41,762 bases of DNA, taken from Lentisphaerota bacterium (GTDB taxonomy: Bacteria > Verrucomicrobiota > Kiritimatiellia > UBA8416 > JABMPJ01). Location of the stretch: the NCBI GenBank assembly GCA_013203785.1, contig JABMPJ010000050.1, forward strand, positions 1 to 41,762, given 5' to 3'. The notes under the pieces are model-generated. The model was not told the DNA's origin and searched no databases. It saw only the letters and a program-made list of their open reading frames with translations. The position numbers and the translations under genes are program-made. This document shows, piece after piece, positions 1-9,218 of this stretch (positions within the stretch are counted from its first letter, which is position 1; each line of letters opens with the position of its first letter).

Positions 1-52
1 CCTCAATCAAATCACGCCATGCCGCGTGACTCAGCCCTTTCCTCTGTCTCAT
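1..52 (-). CDS. IS66-type accessory (TnpA-like) protein, N-terminal fragment
   Basis: Only the first 17 codons are in the window; the gene runs off the left edge. The start ATG (52-50) is preceded by an excellent Shine-Dalgarno, AAAGGAGG, at 67-60. The visible peptide reads MRQRKGLSHAAWRDLIE. That resembles the N-terminus of the small DNA-binding accessory proteins of IS66-family elements, which often open with a basic stretch and then a 'W..li..q..SG.s..~FC' helix. The resemblance is by eye and over very few residues, so the family assignment is tentative. Any helix-turn-helix protein of similar start would fit. If correct, an insertion sequence or its remnant abuts this window. Confidence 0.4.
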   Translation of the reverse strand, partial: MRQRKGLSHAAWRDLIE

Positions 53-689
53 CTCCGCCTCCTTTGTTAGGTTCAGGCAGGAGATTACACGACAGCGCCA
101 ACGGCTGCATAGATGGGGTTGGCTAGACGCTTACGGCAAGCACGACGTCATGCCACTGCTTATAATTGGAGGCATCGCGGTAAAGATATGTAAGCCGTGT
201 GTTCATGAACGACAGAGTAGACGGGTATAATTGAAATGTGAAATCAGAAATGCCCGTACGTACGATCCTATCTCCTCGCCATTTTCTGTCGCGCATAGCG
301 ATATCAACGCCTTCTACTCCGTGACCCTCTTCCCCAGTGGCAATAACCACTTCCACAGCGTCCTGCCCCGGTATGCGGCGCTTCTGACGGAGGAGGCGCG
401 TGGGCATGTGTTTGGGTGCACGTTCGAGAGGTTCATTGCGGTGATAGGCGGGACACCAGAGTATGACGTTTGGCGGGAGTGGTTGTGGCGGCGGTATGTG
501 GTTGGGGGAGGAAGGAGCGGGTGAACCACGGAAAGCACGGAAATGGGACTCCTTGCTTGCCTAAGGGCTACTGTAGGCCAAGAGAGACACACCCCCGGCT
601 TCTAACTTGATGTCTTGGTGGCGACGTGTTACTTGTCGGACGTTATTGTCAGTTGCTTATGTCTACGAGAATTCAAAGGAGTAGTGAGT
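53..689. other. gene-poor stretch beside possible IS element
   Basis: About 640 bases without a convincing gene. Three overlapping open frames exist (for example 231-524 on the plus strand and 123-407 on the minus strand). None has a good ribosome-binding site, a recognisable domain or a clear codon bias. The plus-strand frame ends in a Trp/Arg-rich segment (EYDVWREWLWRRYVVGG) that could be decayed coding DNA. The stretch also holds a short CACGGAAA tandem repeat near its end. It is probably degraded DNA beside a mobile element. Confidence 0.4.
527..544. repeat. CACGGAAA tandem repeat
   Basis: Two adjacent 9-base units, CACGGAAAG and CACGGAAAT, follow the motif GAAC. Similar CACGGAA-based intergenic repeats are, to my recollection, common in PVC-group and other environmental genomes. 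With only two units here the claim is weak. Confidence 0.4.
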
Positions 690-1172
690 ATGTATATGGG
701 TCGAATATTGAGAGGGGTCCTGTCGGTTGCTTTTCTTTCAGTGGTCCTTGTTGCGGGATGTGATTCAGGGTCGGGCGACTCTTCGGATAGCTCGGGGGAC
801 GGTTCCGGAGGGGATAGCGGGGGCGGTTCCGGGGGAATGAGTGCAGCTGCCTGGGTAGGCGTCTGGGGTATCGTGACAGAAAATGGAAGTACCCCGGCTG
901 AGAACGGTTATCGCTCCATCGTGCTCACGCTTACGGAAACCTCGTTTACGTCCATGTTTGATGCGGGTGTTGCGGTGTGCAGTTGGTCGGGGCCTCTCTC
1001 GTCCGCTGGTGGTATCTTCACGACCACAGTTGCCGACGCCGATGGCCCGCCGTGCAACATTGCTCTTGGCACCACAAGAAGCGCCGCCTGGAGCCTGTCG
1101 AACGGAAATAGCACGTTGACGCTCAACTGGATGGATGCGGGCGGAACGCTTCAGGTCTATGCCCGGCTATAG
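690..1172 (+). CDS. small secreted lipoprotein, lipocalin-like length
   Basis: Predicted 160-residue lipoprotein of unknown function. The N-terminus has a short basic region, a hydrophobic helix (about residues 8-21) and the lipobox LVAGC with Cys24 as the lipidation site. A Gly/Ser/Asp linker (about residues 25-49) follows, typical of surface or periplasmic lipoproteins. The remaining ~110 residues are rich in alternating hydrophobic, Thr and Ser residues (SIVLTLTETSFTSMF) and begin AAWVGVWGIV. This suggests a small beta-barrel or lipocalin-like fold, but I recognise no family. The start at 690 is chosen because AAAGGA lies nine bases upstream and gives a proper signal peptide; a longer in-frame ORF from 615 would bury the signal. 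It is an isolated gene, convergent with the tRNA. Confidence 0.75.
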   Translation: MYMGRILRGVLSVAFLSVVLVAGCDSGSGDSSDSSGDGSGGDSGGGSGGMSAAAWVGVWGIVTENGSTPAENGYRSIVLTLTETSFTSMFDAGVAVCSWSGPLSSAGGIFTTTVADADGPPCNIALGTTRSAAWSLSNGNSTLTLNWMDAGGTLQVYARL

Positions 1173-1202
1173 GTCGGTCGGCCCCTCATCCAAGGTGGCC
1201 CG

Positions 1203-1235
1203 CCACCCGGAGCTTCCGCAGGAGGCGAAGGGTGG
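1203..1235. terminator. hairpin between lipoprotein gene and tRNA-Leu
   Basis: Outer arms CCACCC (1203-1208) and GGGTGG (1230-1235) enclose a second imperfect stem, CTTCCGC / GCGAAG. It lies between the convergent lipoprotein gene and tRNA gene, where a shared terminator is expected. No T-tract follows on either strand, and the right arm overlaps the encoded CCA end of the tRNA. Confidence 0.35.
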
Positions 1236-1319
1236 TGCACCCGAGAGGAGTCGAACCTCCACGCCATCGCTGGCACATGGACCTGAACCATGCGTGTATG
1301 CCAATTTCACCACGGGTGC
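1233..1319 (-). tRNA. tRNA-Leu (anticodon CAG)
   Basis: The minus strand folds as a class II tRNA of 87 nt including an encoded CCA. The seven-base acceptor stem GCACCCG pairs with CGGGTGC, followed by discriminator A and CCA. The anticodon stem CATGG/CCATG holds the loop TTCAGGT, giving anticodon CAG and hence decoding of CUG leucine codons. The long variable arm and the GGTTCGACTCC T-arm are present. CUG is the dominant Leu codon expected in this GC-rich genome. Confidence 0.95.
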
Positions 1320-1339
1320 ATAGCGGAAAAACAGGGCGG

Positions 1340-1368
1340 ATAGTAGTCATCCCCTGCGCGCAGGTCAA
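1340..1368 (-). promoter_or_regulatory. sigma70-type promoter for tRNA-Leu
   Basis: Reading the minus strand, the -35 TTGACC (1368-1363) and -10 TACTAT (1345-1340) are separated by exactly 17 bases. The expected start point falls about a dozen bases before the mature tRNA 5' end at 1319. Spacing and sequence are close to consensus. Confidence 0.7.
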
Positions 1369-1395
1369 AGCATTTCGCAGCTTTTTCACGGCCAT

Positions 1396-2256
1396 TCAGA
1401 GGGCCGACCGGAATTCCGGGCGGCCTTGGACGCCGAGGTTCAGATGGAATAGCGAGCCGGAGAGTGTGCCATTCTTTTCGGCGTCTCCGGCACGGGCCGT
1501 GGTAATAAACATATCTTTGTAGTCGGCACCGCCAAAGGTGACACACGAGACGTTGCGCACGGGAAAATCGATGCGCAACAACTCGTGTCCCAGGCTATCT
1601 AACTGCACCAACCGGGCACCGTCCCAGCGGGCCGACCAGAGACAGCCTTCAGCATCCACGGTCATGCCGTCCGGCTTGCCCTCATCGCCCTCAGGCGTGA
1701 GCAGGATACGTCGATTCGAGAGCGCACCGGTGGTGCGTTCATAGTCGAAGACGGAGAGGGTCCTGAGCCGGGAGTCGCAGAAGTACATCTGCGTGAGATC
1801 GGGCGAGAAGCCCATGCCGTTGGCCGTACCCGTTCCCTCCAGCATCACCGTGAGATCGCCGTTAGGGTCCAGTCGATAGAGCCGGCCGGCCCGCGCCTCG
1901 GTGGACATGACGCCACAAAAGACGCGGCCTTCCGGATCGGCGATGACATCATTGAACCGGTTCCCGCGCTCCTCGACAATCTCTTCGAGTATCGTTCTGA
2001 CAAAAGCGCCATCTTGCCAGATCCGGACGGCCCCCTCGGCCATGAAGAGGGCCAAGGACCCATCACTCTGCAGCGTCATCCCTCCGACCGGCACACCGGT
2101 GTCAAAGGTTTCGGTCTCGCCCGTCTTCGGACGATGCCGGAACAGCAGACTGTTCGGAATATCGAGCCAGTAGATACGCTGCTCGTCCGGATGCCACAGG
2201 GGGCCCTCCCCTGTGTCACAGGACTGTCGAACCAGAACGTCAGGATAAGTATTCAT
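1396..2256 (-). CDS. SMP-30/gluconolactonase-family hydrolase
   Basis: A 286-residue six-bladed beta-propeller protein of the SMP-30/gluconolactonase/LRE family (calcium- or zinc-dependent lactonases of sugar acids; substrate not determinable). Family landmarks are present: GEGPLWHP with metal-ligand Glu17, the GNRFNDV motif (about 98-104), TANGMGFSPD with Asn146, and KPDGMTVD with Asp196. These four positions match the usual metal and substrate ligands. No signal peptide is seen, so it is probably cytoplasmic. The ATG overlaps the stop codon of the upstream gene (2253-3812) by four bases (ATGA), implying one transcript and translational coupling. The link between a sugar-acid lactonase and the secreted protein upstream is unexplained. 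Confidence 0.88.
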   Translation of the reverse strand: MNTYPDVLVRQSCDTGEGPLWHPDEQRIYWLDIPNSLLFRHRPKTGETETFDTGVPVGGMTLQSDGSLALFMAEGAVRIWQDGAFVRTILEEIVEERGNRFNDVIADPEGRVFCGVMSTEARAGRLYRLDPNGDLTVMLEGTGTANGMGFSPDLTQMYFCDSRLRTLSVFDYERTTGALSNRRILLTPEGDEGKPDGMTVDAEGCLWSARWDGARLVQLDSLGHELLRIDFPVRNVSCVTFGGADYKDMFITTARAGDAEKNGTLSGSLFHLNLGVQGRPEFRSAL

Positions 2257-3812
2257 CGTATCATGTGTTTCGGGTTGCTGCAGGTGGGGCTCACGCCGAG
2301 TGGGCCCACGGTATAAACCCCTCCCGCCGGACAGGAAGGAATCGTGTTGCCCCGGATGTATTGGGAGACGCCGGAAACGTCCGCTTCATCGCCATCGCTC
2401 TTCGTTTCAGCCATGGCCCACTGCTTCTTGGCATCCTCAATCTTCCGCAGGTTGATGATGCATGCATTCTGCTGGGATGTACCCCGGGCCTTGATAAACG
2501 AAGGTATGGCGATGGCGGCCATCAGGCCCACAGGGGCGATGGCCATGGAGGCCACGAGCTGCTGTCCGCTGGAGGAGGTCGTACCGGAGCTCCGCACGCC
2601 GCTCTTGTAGTTCATCCGTGTGACCGCACAGCTATACTGCTGCTGGCGATCCAGCATCCTCCGCATCAGATCCAACGAGCCCTGGCCCTGTTGCGCCGTC
2701 GCCGGTGTCATGGCCATGGCGGACTCCTGAATACCCTTAATGATCGTGCCGAAGCGTTCACTGACATAGACCATACCGTTGTTCTTTACCGGCTGCCCTG
2801 CGAAGGCCAGCTTAAAGCGTTCATCGGCCATCAGGCCACCACGGTCCGCATAGGCCTTGATCGCCTCTGTCACCACCTGGGCCATGGTCCCGATCAGCAG
2901 GTAGCCCTCGTGCTGTGCCAAGCTGAGCTGCACGGGAACGACCGGCACGGGCAGATTGAGCGAATATACCGTGGTACCCTCGACCTGCAATTCCGTCAGC
3001 GGCATCCCTATCGCCGCCACCTGCTTCTTGACCAGGGCCATCAGGCTGTCGTCCTTCACCTGGATCGCCAGCAGGATGGACGGTGAGGCTATCGTGAGGG
3101 TATTGGTGCCGGCTGGAATCGTGATGGTCGCGTCACGTGAGAACTGAATTCCGAAGGCACTGTCTGCGCCGATCGATCCTATCAGCTCGTCCAGCGGGGT
3201 GCCGACCATCATCGTCACACCCTCAAGGCTCTGCGCAAACGCCTGCGCCTTCTCGGCGGGTGCGACCTCGGCCATGGCCTGCTGAATCAGGGCCCAGAGC
3301 TGCTTCACGTCGGCGGTACCGGTCTGCGCCAGCTCCGTTTCGGCCGGCAGGAAGCGCGTACTCAGCAGCTCGCGCGGTGCGCCCCCCACCAACGCGCGCC
3401 ACAGCGGCAAGGCGGCCGCCTCGGCATCGCGACTGACAAAGGTCTTAATGACATTCTGCCCGTCCGCACGCGGCACGCTGCTCATACCGAGTCCGTTAAT
3501 GGCATAGAAGCCATTCTTCTTGAGAAAGAGGTGCAGCTTCTCAACGCTCTCTTTGGCCAACTGGGCCTTCTCGTCATCCGGTGAAATCGACGACACGACC
3601 TCGACCATATCGCTCATGTAGCGCTCGATCAGGCCGTCCACATTGGCCACAATCATGAGGTCGCCGCCCTGATCGAGGCGTGACGCCACCTCTGTAAAGG
3701 CTTGGCGAACCGCTTCGGGGTCCCTCCCCGGCTCAGAGGCCACCACCCTCCAACTGCTACCCGCCAGACCCACGGCCAACACCACAGCCCACATCGCACC
3801 AGACAGCTTCAT
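2253..3812 (-). CDS. DUF3352-like secreted protein with C-terminal pseudopilin-like domain
   Basis: 519 residues. Residues 1-25 form a signal peptide (MKLSGAMWAVVLAVGLAG, cleavage after ASA/VAS region). Residues ~30-400 resemble the DUF3352-type periplasmic architecture, with long alternating helices and a repeated 'GYLLIGT..VVTEAIKAY' style. At 420-441 sits a hydrophobic helix, VGLMAAIAIPSFIKAR, that looks like the N-terminal helix of type IV (pseudo)pilins. It is followed by a compact pseudopilin head: NACIINLRKIEDAKKQW, then CPAGGVYTVG and a final Cys. In ordinary pseudopilins this segment opens the protein behind a GFTL/E leader; here it is internal and the leader is missing. The start at 3812 is preferred because AAAAGGGGGGAG lies upstream of ATGAAG. 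It is the first gene of a two-gene operon with the SMP-30 gene. Confidence 0.8.
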   Translation of the reverse strand: MKLSGAMWAVVLAVGLAGSSWRVVASEPGRDPEAVRQAFTEVASRLDQGGDLMIVANVDGLIERYMSDMVEVVSSISPDDEKAQLAKESVEKLHLFLKKNGFYAINGLGMSSVPRADGQNVIKTFVSRDAEAAALPLWRALVGGAPRELLSTRFLPAETELAQTGTADVKQLWALIQQAMAEVAPAEKAQAFAQSLEGVTMMVGTPLDELIGSIGADSAFGIQFSRDATITIPAGTNTLTIASPSILLAIQVKDDSLMALVKKQVAAIGMPLTELQVEGTTVYSLNLPVPVVPVQLSLAQHEGYLLIGTMAQVVTEAIKAYADRGGLMADERFKLAFAGQPVKNNGMVYVSERFGTIIKGIQESAMAMTPATAQQGQGSLDLMRRMLDRQQQYSCAVTRMNYKSGVRSSGTTSSSGQQLVASMAIAPVGLMAAIAIPSFIKARGTSQQNACIINLRKIEDAKKQWAMAETKSDGDEADVSGVSQYIRGNTIPSCPAGGVYTVGPLGVSPTCSNPKHMIR

Positions 3813-3974
3813 CGCAGCACTCCCCCCTTTTGAATGTTGGCCGAACCATGGCACGAGGCAGGTGACTGAGTCAAGTACGACGGGGCTATGAGGCGAACGG
3901 GGGCACGGGTGTGCGTTATTCGTAACACACGTCGGCAGAGTGAGTTGTCACTTCCCGAGAGACTCACAGGAATA

Positions 3975-4111
3975 CAATAGCCAATATCCAACAAGGAATG
4001 TCCAAGGAACAAGTGAGCAAGAGTAGCGAATGGAGTGTCTGCGCCGTTCCATTCACCGTTTCTTGCGCCCCCTTGGACATTGGATATTCCTTGTTGGCCT
4101 GTTGGATATTG
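3975..4111. repeat. 137-base imperfect palindromic element (nested stems)
   Basis: The left arm around 3982-4007 carries CAACAAGGAAT and TGTCCAAGG. The right arm 4071-4111 carries their complements CCTTGGACA and ATTCCTTGTTG, plus extra GGATATTG units. Two inner stems are in register: GCAAGA (4017-4022) with TCTTGC (4061-4066), and GAATGGA (4028-4034) with TCCATTC (4048-4054). The whole could fold as one long hairpin. The GGATATTG/GGACATTG units look like a dispersed repeat family. No transposase is nearby; a MITE- or REP-like element is possible. Confidence 0.7.
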
Positions 4112-4182
4112 AAATGCTCATGAGGCATAATGCATCAAGAACCTGCTGGCAGCCCCTCTCTTACGCCGAACTGAATGACCCT

Positions 4183-4355
4183 GCCTCAGCATCTGGGGCG
4201 CATCTGCGATTTGGTGCAAAGCGGCTGATTCAAAGATTTAACCGCTCTTCATAATCGTAATCCTGCTCGTAATCATAATCGGATTATGATTACGAGCAGG
4301 ATTACGATCACGATTGGGACAAATGCAACGAAACGCAGATGCGCCTCAGCATCTG
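4183..4355. repeat. composite repeat flanking the 55-base palindrome
   Basis: A 13-base direct repeat GCCTCAGCATCTG occurs at 4183-4195 and 4343-4355. An 11-base perfect inverted repeat, GCGCATCTGCG (4198-4208) and CGCAGATGCGC (4334-4344), lies just inside. Together they bracket the perfect palindrome at 4254-4308. The arrangement looks like a structured mobile or regulatory repeat inserted upstream of guaA. Confidence 0.7.
4254..4308. repeat. perfect 55-base palindrome of GATTAC-type hexamers
   Basis: 27-base arms are perfectly complementary around a single central base (4281). The right arm and its extension divide into hexamers GATTAT, GATTAC, GAGCAG, GATTAC, GATCAC, GATTGG, all fitting roughly GA[TG][TC]A[CTG]. 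Such an arm would extrude as a cruciform or fold in RNA as a near-perfect hairpin. Confidence 0.9.
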
Positions 4356-4438
4356 CGAGTGCACCCAATTTTCTTGTCCCATCCGAAACCCCAGTGGTAC
4401 TGTTTTCTTTTTCCCGAACCCCATGGAGAACCCGATAA

Positions 4439-5983
<1,545 letters not shown>

Positions 5984-6067
5984 TACCCGCGGGATCTGCT
6001 CTTGATGCAGCGCTGCCATGCGGCGCGTCGTTGCTGCCAGGCGTGAGGCGACCGCCATGACTGAAGC

Positions 6068-6745
6068 ATGAATATACTGATCATAGAGGATGCCGCGACG
6101 CTGCGGGGAGCCCTGCGTGATGGGCTCACTAAGATGGGCTATGCCGTCGACGTGGCCGCCGATGGGGAGGAAGGGCTCACCTACGCGCGCTTCAAAGCAT
6201 ACGACGTGATCGTCCTGGACCTCATGCTCCCCAAGATCGACGGACTCACCGTGCTCTCTGAACTGCGCGCCGCTGGCCAAGAGGCCCACGTCCTGATTCT
6301 CTCCGCCAAGGACCAGGTCGAGGACCGTGTGCGCGGCCTCCAAATGGGGGCGGATGACTACATGGTCAAGCCCTTCTCTTTCGATGAATTGTGCGCGCGC
6401 ATTGGCACGCTCGTGCGGCGCCACTACCAGGTCAAGCGCCCGGACATCGCGATGGGCGACTACACCATCAACATCGCGGCGAGGAGTGTCTCGGTCCAAG
6501 GTGAAGCGGTCACACTCACCCCCAGTGAATATGCCATTCTGGAGTATCTGGTCCTGAACCGAGGACGTGTTGTCACCAGCGAACGGCTCAGCGACGCCGT
6601 TCACAGCTGCGATGACGCGGCCTCCGCCAACGTCATCCCGGTCATGATCTGTACGTTGCGCAAGAAGCTCCACACCGCCGGTGGCGATGCCATGATCCAG
6701 ACCCGGCGCGGCTACGGCTACTTCATTGAGGAGGATTCGCCATGA
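6068..6745 (+). CDS. OmpR-family response regulator, PmrA/QseB-like
   Basis: 225 residues. The receiver domain (1-115) has the acidic pair Glu7/Asp8, phospho-acceptor Asp51 (VIVLDLMLPK), Ser79 and Lys101 (MVKPF). A winged-helix DNA-binding domain (about 125-222) carries LTPSEYAILEYL and the terminal RRGYGYFIEE typical of the OmpR/PhoB class. The stop overlaps the start of the downstream kinase by four bases, so the two form a cognate pair. It faces a convergent cluster of lipid A-type modification genes, and a PmrA-box-like direct repeat sits upstream of one of them (11693-11709). This makes it the best candidate for their regulator. Autoregulation cannot be judged; no similar box is visible in its own upstream spacer. 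Confidence 0.93.
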   Translation: MNILIIEDAATLRGALRDGLTKMGYAVDVAADGEEGLTYARFKAYDVIVLDLMLPKIDGLTVLSELRAAGQEAHVLILSAKDQVEDRVRGLQMGADDYMVKPFSFDELCARIGTLVRRHYQVKRPDIAMGDYTINIAARSVSVQGEAVTLTPSEYAILEYLVLNRGRVVTSERLSDAVHSCDDAASANVIPVMICTLRKKLHTAGGDAMIQTRRGYGYFIEEDSP

Positions 6746-8205
6746 CCTCTATTCGTCGTCAGCTCGTCCTGCGCATTCTTGGCGGCACACTGCTCCTTCT
6801 TGTAGCCGCCAGCGCCTTTCTTGGCTTTACGATACGCGCACTTGATGTGCATGAGTTTGATGCCACCATGACGGCTAAGGCCAGGCTGCTGGCCAATCTC
6901 CTCGAACGCCAGGGCCGCTATATCGAGGCTGAGTTTGAGGGCGCCTATCTGCCTGAATTTGAGGCCGGGACGGGCAACGAGTATTTTCAATGTCGCTTCA
7001 TGGACGGCGCACTGATAGAGCGATCAGGCACGCTGGGAGCGCGTGAGCTCCCCTCTCTACCCTCTCCCTATGGAGGGATAGCGCATGGCGATCTGGTCCT
7101 TCCGGATGGACGCAAGGGACGCATCGTTCAACTTGTCCTGCCACCCCGAACGGAAGAAGATGAAGGGCTCGCCATGGAGGGCGACGACGGCCAGCCATTC
7201 TTTGAGATACCGAGCACGCTGGACCCCGAAGCCGTTCTGATTGTCGTCTCTTATGCCTGTAGTCGAGAAGAGCTGGATGGGTTGATTCGCTCCGTCTTCG
7301 TGGCGCTGACAGGCGTTATCATCGTCCTTGTCCTTCTGATAGGATTGATGGTTAGCCGATCACTGCACAAGGGGTTTGAACCGATTGCGGCCATGAATGC
7401 GCAGATCGAAGCCCTCGACCTCAGGACTCTGGAACAGCGTATAGACCTTGCCAATACACCCACAGAGTTGAAGCCCGTGCTGACCGCGCTCAACGACTTC
7501 ATCGACAGGCTCCAGTCCGCATTTGCGCGCGAGCGGCGCTTTTCGAGCGATGTGGCCCACGAACTCCGTACACCCGTGGCCGAGTTTCGCACGGCGTGTG
7601 AAGTTGGGGCAAAATGGGCAGACGATTCTGCGCTGGTCGCGCGCCAATTCCAAGGCATGCTTGAATCCTCAATCAGCATGGAGCGCATTGTGGACAGCTT
7701 GCTCAGACTCTCCCGCTGTGACGCCGGAATGGTTACGCCGCAGCCCGTGGCCATTCATATCGCCGCGTTGGCCGACGACTGTTGGTCCAGTATCGCCAAC
7801 GAGGCTAATCTGAAACACCTGCCATGGGTGAACGAACTCGACCCGAAACTGGTGGTGTACACAGACGTAGACAGCCTGCACATCATCTTTCACAATCTAC
7901 TCAGCAACGCCGTAAGCTATAGCCTTCCCGACCGGCCCGTGGTGTGCCGCAGCAAGGAGGCTCACGACGGTCTCCGCGTCTCATTCGCGAACAACACGTC
8001 GGGACTGCTGCCAGAAGACCTTAAGCACCTGTTCGAGCGATTCTGGAGGAAAGATACGGCACGCTCGGGCGGTCGTCACTCCGGCTTGGGCTTGGCCCTG
8101 GTCGAATCGCTCGCGGGGGTCCTCAACATCAGGACCGAGGTTACCCTCACGCCTGAAGGCGTCTTCACCTTCACACTGACCATTCCGCCACTGACGACGG
8201 CCTGA
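6742..8205 (+). CDS. sensor histidine kinase, partner of 6068-6745
   Basis: 487 residues. TM1 is about 8-31 and TM2 about 183-205, enclosing a periplasmic sensor of about 150 residues that is rich in Asp/Glu (EAEFEGAYLPEFEAG; RTEEDEGLAMEGDD, which contains an ExxE). A HAMP-like linker follows, then the dimerisation helix with phospho-His273 in FSSDVAHELRTPVAEF. The ATPase domain has the N-box HNLLSNAVSYS and a G2 box HSGLGLALV. The G1 box is altered: FANNTSG replaces the usual DxGxG. Acidic periplasmic loops sense cations in PmrB and PhoQ, so a cation or cationic-peptide signal is a reasonable inference. It is translationally coupled to the regulator. Confidence 0.92.
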   Translation: MTSIRRQLVLRILGGTLLLLVAASAFLGFTIRALDVHEFDATMTAKARLLANLLERQGRYIEAEFEGAYLPEFEAGTGNEYFQCRFMDGALIERSGTLGARELPSLPSPYGGIAHGDLVLPDGRKGRIVQLVLPPRTEEDEGLAMEGDDGQPFFEIPSTLDPEAVLIVVSYACSREELDGLIRSVFVALTGVIIVLVLLIGLMVSRSLHKGFEPIAAMNAQIEALDLRTLEQRIDLANTPTELKPVLTALNDFIDRLQSAFARERRFSSDVAHELRTPVAEFRTACEVGAKWADDSALVARQFQGMLESSISMERIVDSLLRLSRCDAGMVTPQPVAIHIAALADDCWSSIANEANLKHLPWVNELDPKLVVYTDVDSLHIIFHNLLSNAVSYSLPDRPVVCRSKEAHDGLRVSFANNTSGLLPEDLKHLFERFWRKDTARSGGRHSGLGLALVESLAGVLNIRTEVTLTPEGVFTFTLTIPPLTTA

Positions 8206-8252
8206 GCACTGCAAGCGGGGCGGCCGCCTGGCATCGCGCCGGATGACGCCTG

Positions 8253-9128
8253 TCAGGGCGAAACGACGTAGATCGCATAATGCACCAGGCCCAACAGACC
8301 GAAAAGGGCGGGGATGAAAGCCCTGTGCCGCTGAAACGCTGTGGCCCGCGTGTGCACGCCGTCTTCAAGGGCTGGAATGTTGAGGATAAAGTAGTATATC
8401 ACAAGGTTACTCAAGAAGACCACGACGAGAGCCCAGGCCACGTCTGAGACGAAGTGACAGCCACTGGCGATACGTCCGACACCAACCAGTGTCCCCAGCA
8501 AGATGCTCCCGGCCAACAAAGCAAATGCGAGGGCATCCTTTCGCCGAAAGAGAAAATAGAGCGTTGTCAGGTAGTAGGTAGAGGCTGTGTGTCCGCTCAC
8601 AAACGAGCGTCCTTGCCCCGGTATCCCGGCTGTGAAAGCCGAATGGAACGCCCGTAGGCCACCAAAGTCAGAAAGCACACAGGGCCGCGGACGGCCGTAG
8701 TTGATCTTCAGAATACTCTCCACGATGATGCCCGGCCCAATCCATAGCGCCAGGAACAGGAAGAGAAAATGGAAGCGATAGCGGCGCGGTACGAACCTCG
8801 TGTAGCCGAGGATCACATAGAGCAGGGAGATGACGATAGCGGGCACGACAATGAAGGGGGGCAATGCCTGCAGCGTCTGCCACGGCTCCTGACTGCCGAT
8901 CGGCCAGCCCAGCTCCCTGCCGCCACCACGGTAGAAGAAGGTCGACGTCGCCATATCAATGTTTCCGAGGGAGAGGAGCACAGCGACCACGATGAAGAGG
9001 GCCGTCAGCGCGAGGTCAATCCCCCAGTATGGGCGATAGGGGCGCAGCGCGTCCACATAGGCACGCACGTACCCCAAGGGGGCGGGGGCCGTTGGTGGTG
9101 TATTGCTCGTATCTGCTGCTGCCGCCAT
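8253..9128 (-). CDS. PAP2-family membrane phosphatase (LpxE/LpxT-type candidate)
   Basis: 291 residues with about six membrane helices. The three phosphatase motifs are intact: KINYGRPRP (141-149, KX6RP), VSGH (177-180), and GRIASGCHFVSD (218-229, RX5HX3D, with Gly where Ser is usual before Arg). His180 and His225 would be the catalytic pair. The family removes or transfers phosphate on membrane lipids such as undecaprenyl diphosphate, lipid A or phosphatidic acid. Lying last in a cluster of ArnT-like and GT2 genes, a role in lipid A phosphate modification or carrier recycling is plausible but inferred. It ends convergently with the histidine kinase. Confidence 0.88.
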   Translation of the reverse strand: MAAAADTSNTPPTAPAPLGYVRAYVDALRPYRPYWGIDLALTALFIVVAVLLSLGNIDMATSTFFYRGGGRELGWPIGSQEPWQTLQALPPFIVVPAIVISLLYVILGYTRFVPRRYRFHFLFLFLALWIGPGIIVESILKINYGRPRPCVLSDFGGLRAFHSAFTAGIPGQGRSFVSGHTASTYYLTTLYFLFRRKDALAFALLAGSILLGTLVGVGRIASGCHFVSDVAWALVVVFLSNLVIYYFILNIPALEDGVHTRATAFQRHRAFIPALFGLLGLVHYAIYVVSP

Positions 9129-9188
9129 CGTCGCTCCCAGTGGAGATCATATCTGCGCCACGGCGGACACCCTAACGTTGACTAGGTG

Positions 9189-9207
9189 CCGTTTCAATCA
9201 GAAACGG
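9189..9207 (-). terminator. hairpin after the ArnT-like gene
   Basis: A perfect seven-base stem, CCGTTTC / GAAACGG, with a five-base loop lies 12 bases beyond the stop of the 9219-10865 gene and before the PAP2 start at 9128. No T-run follows on the minus strand. It may be a weak terminator, a processing site or an mRNA stabiliser, reducing expression of the PAP2 gene relative to the rest. Confidence 0.4.
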
Positions 9208-9218
9208 GGACCGCCCAT

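Noticed and set aside
231..524. 97-residue plus-strand frame ending EYDVWREWLWRRYVVGG
   Set aside because: No ribosome-binding site, no recognised family and competing frames on the other strand; kept only as a remark in the gene-poor stretch.
3809..4012. 67-residue minus-strand frame reaching into the chimera gene
   Set aside because: Falls on the repeat arm; no ribosome-binding site and the signal peptide at 3812 gives a better start.
4183..4355. CRISPR array
   Set aside because: Repeats are palindromic or single direct copies without regular spacers; no cas gene in the window.
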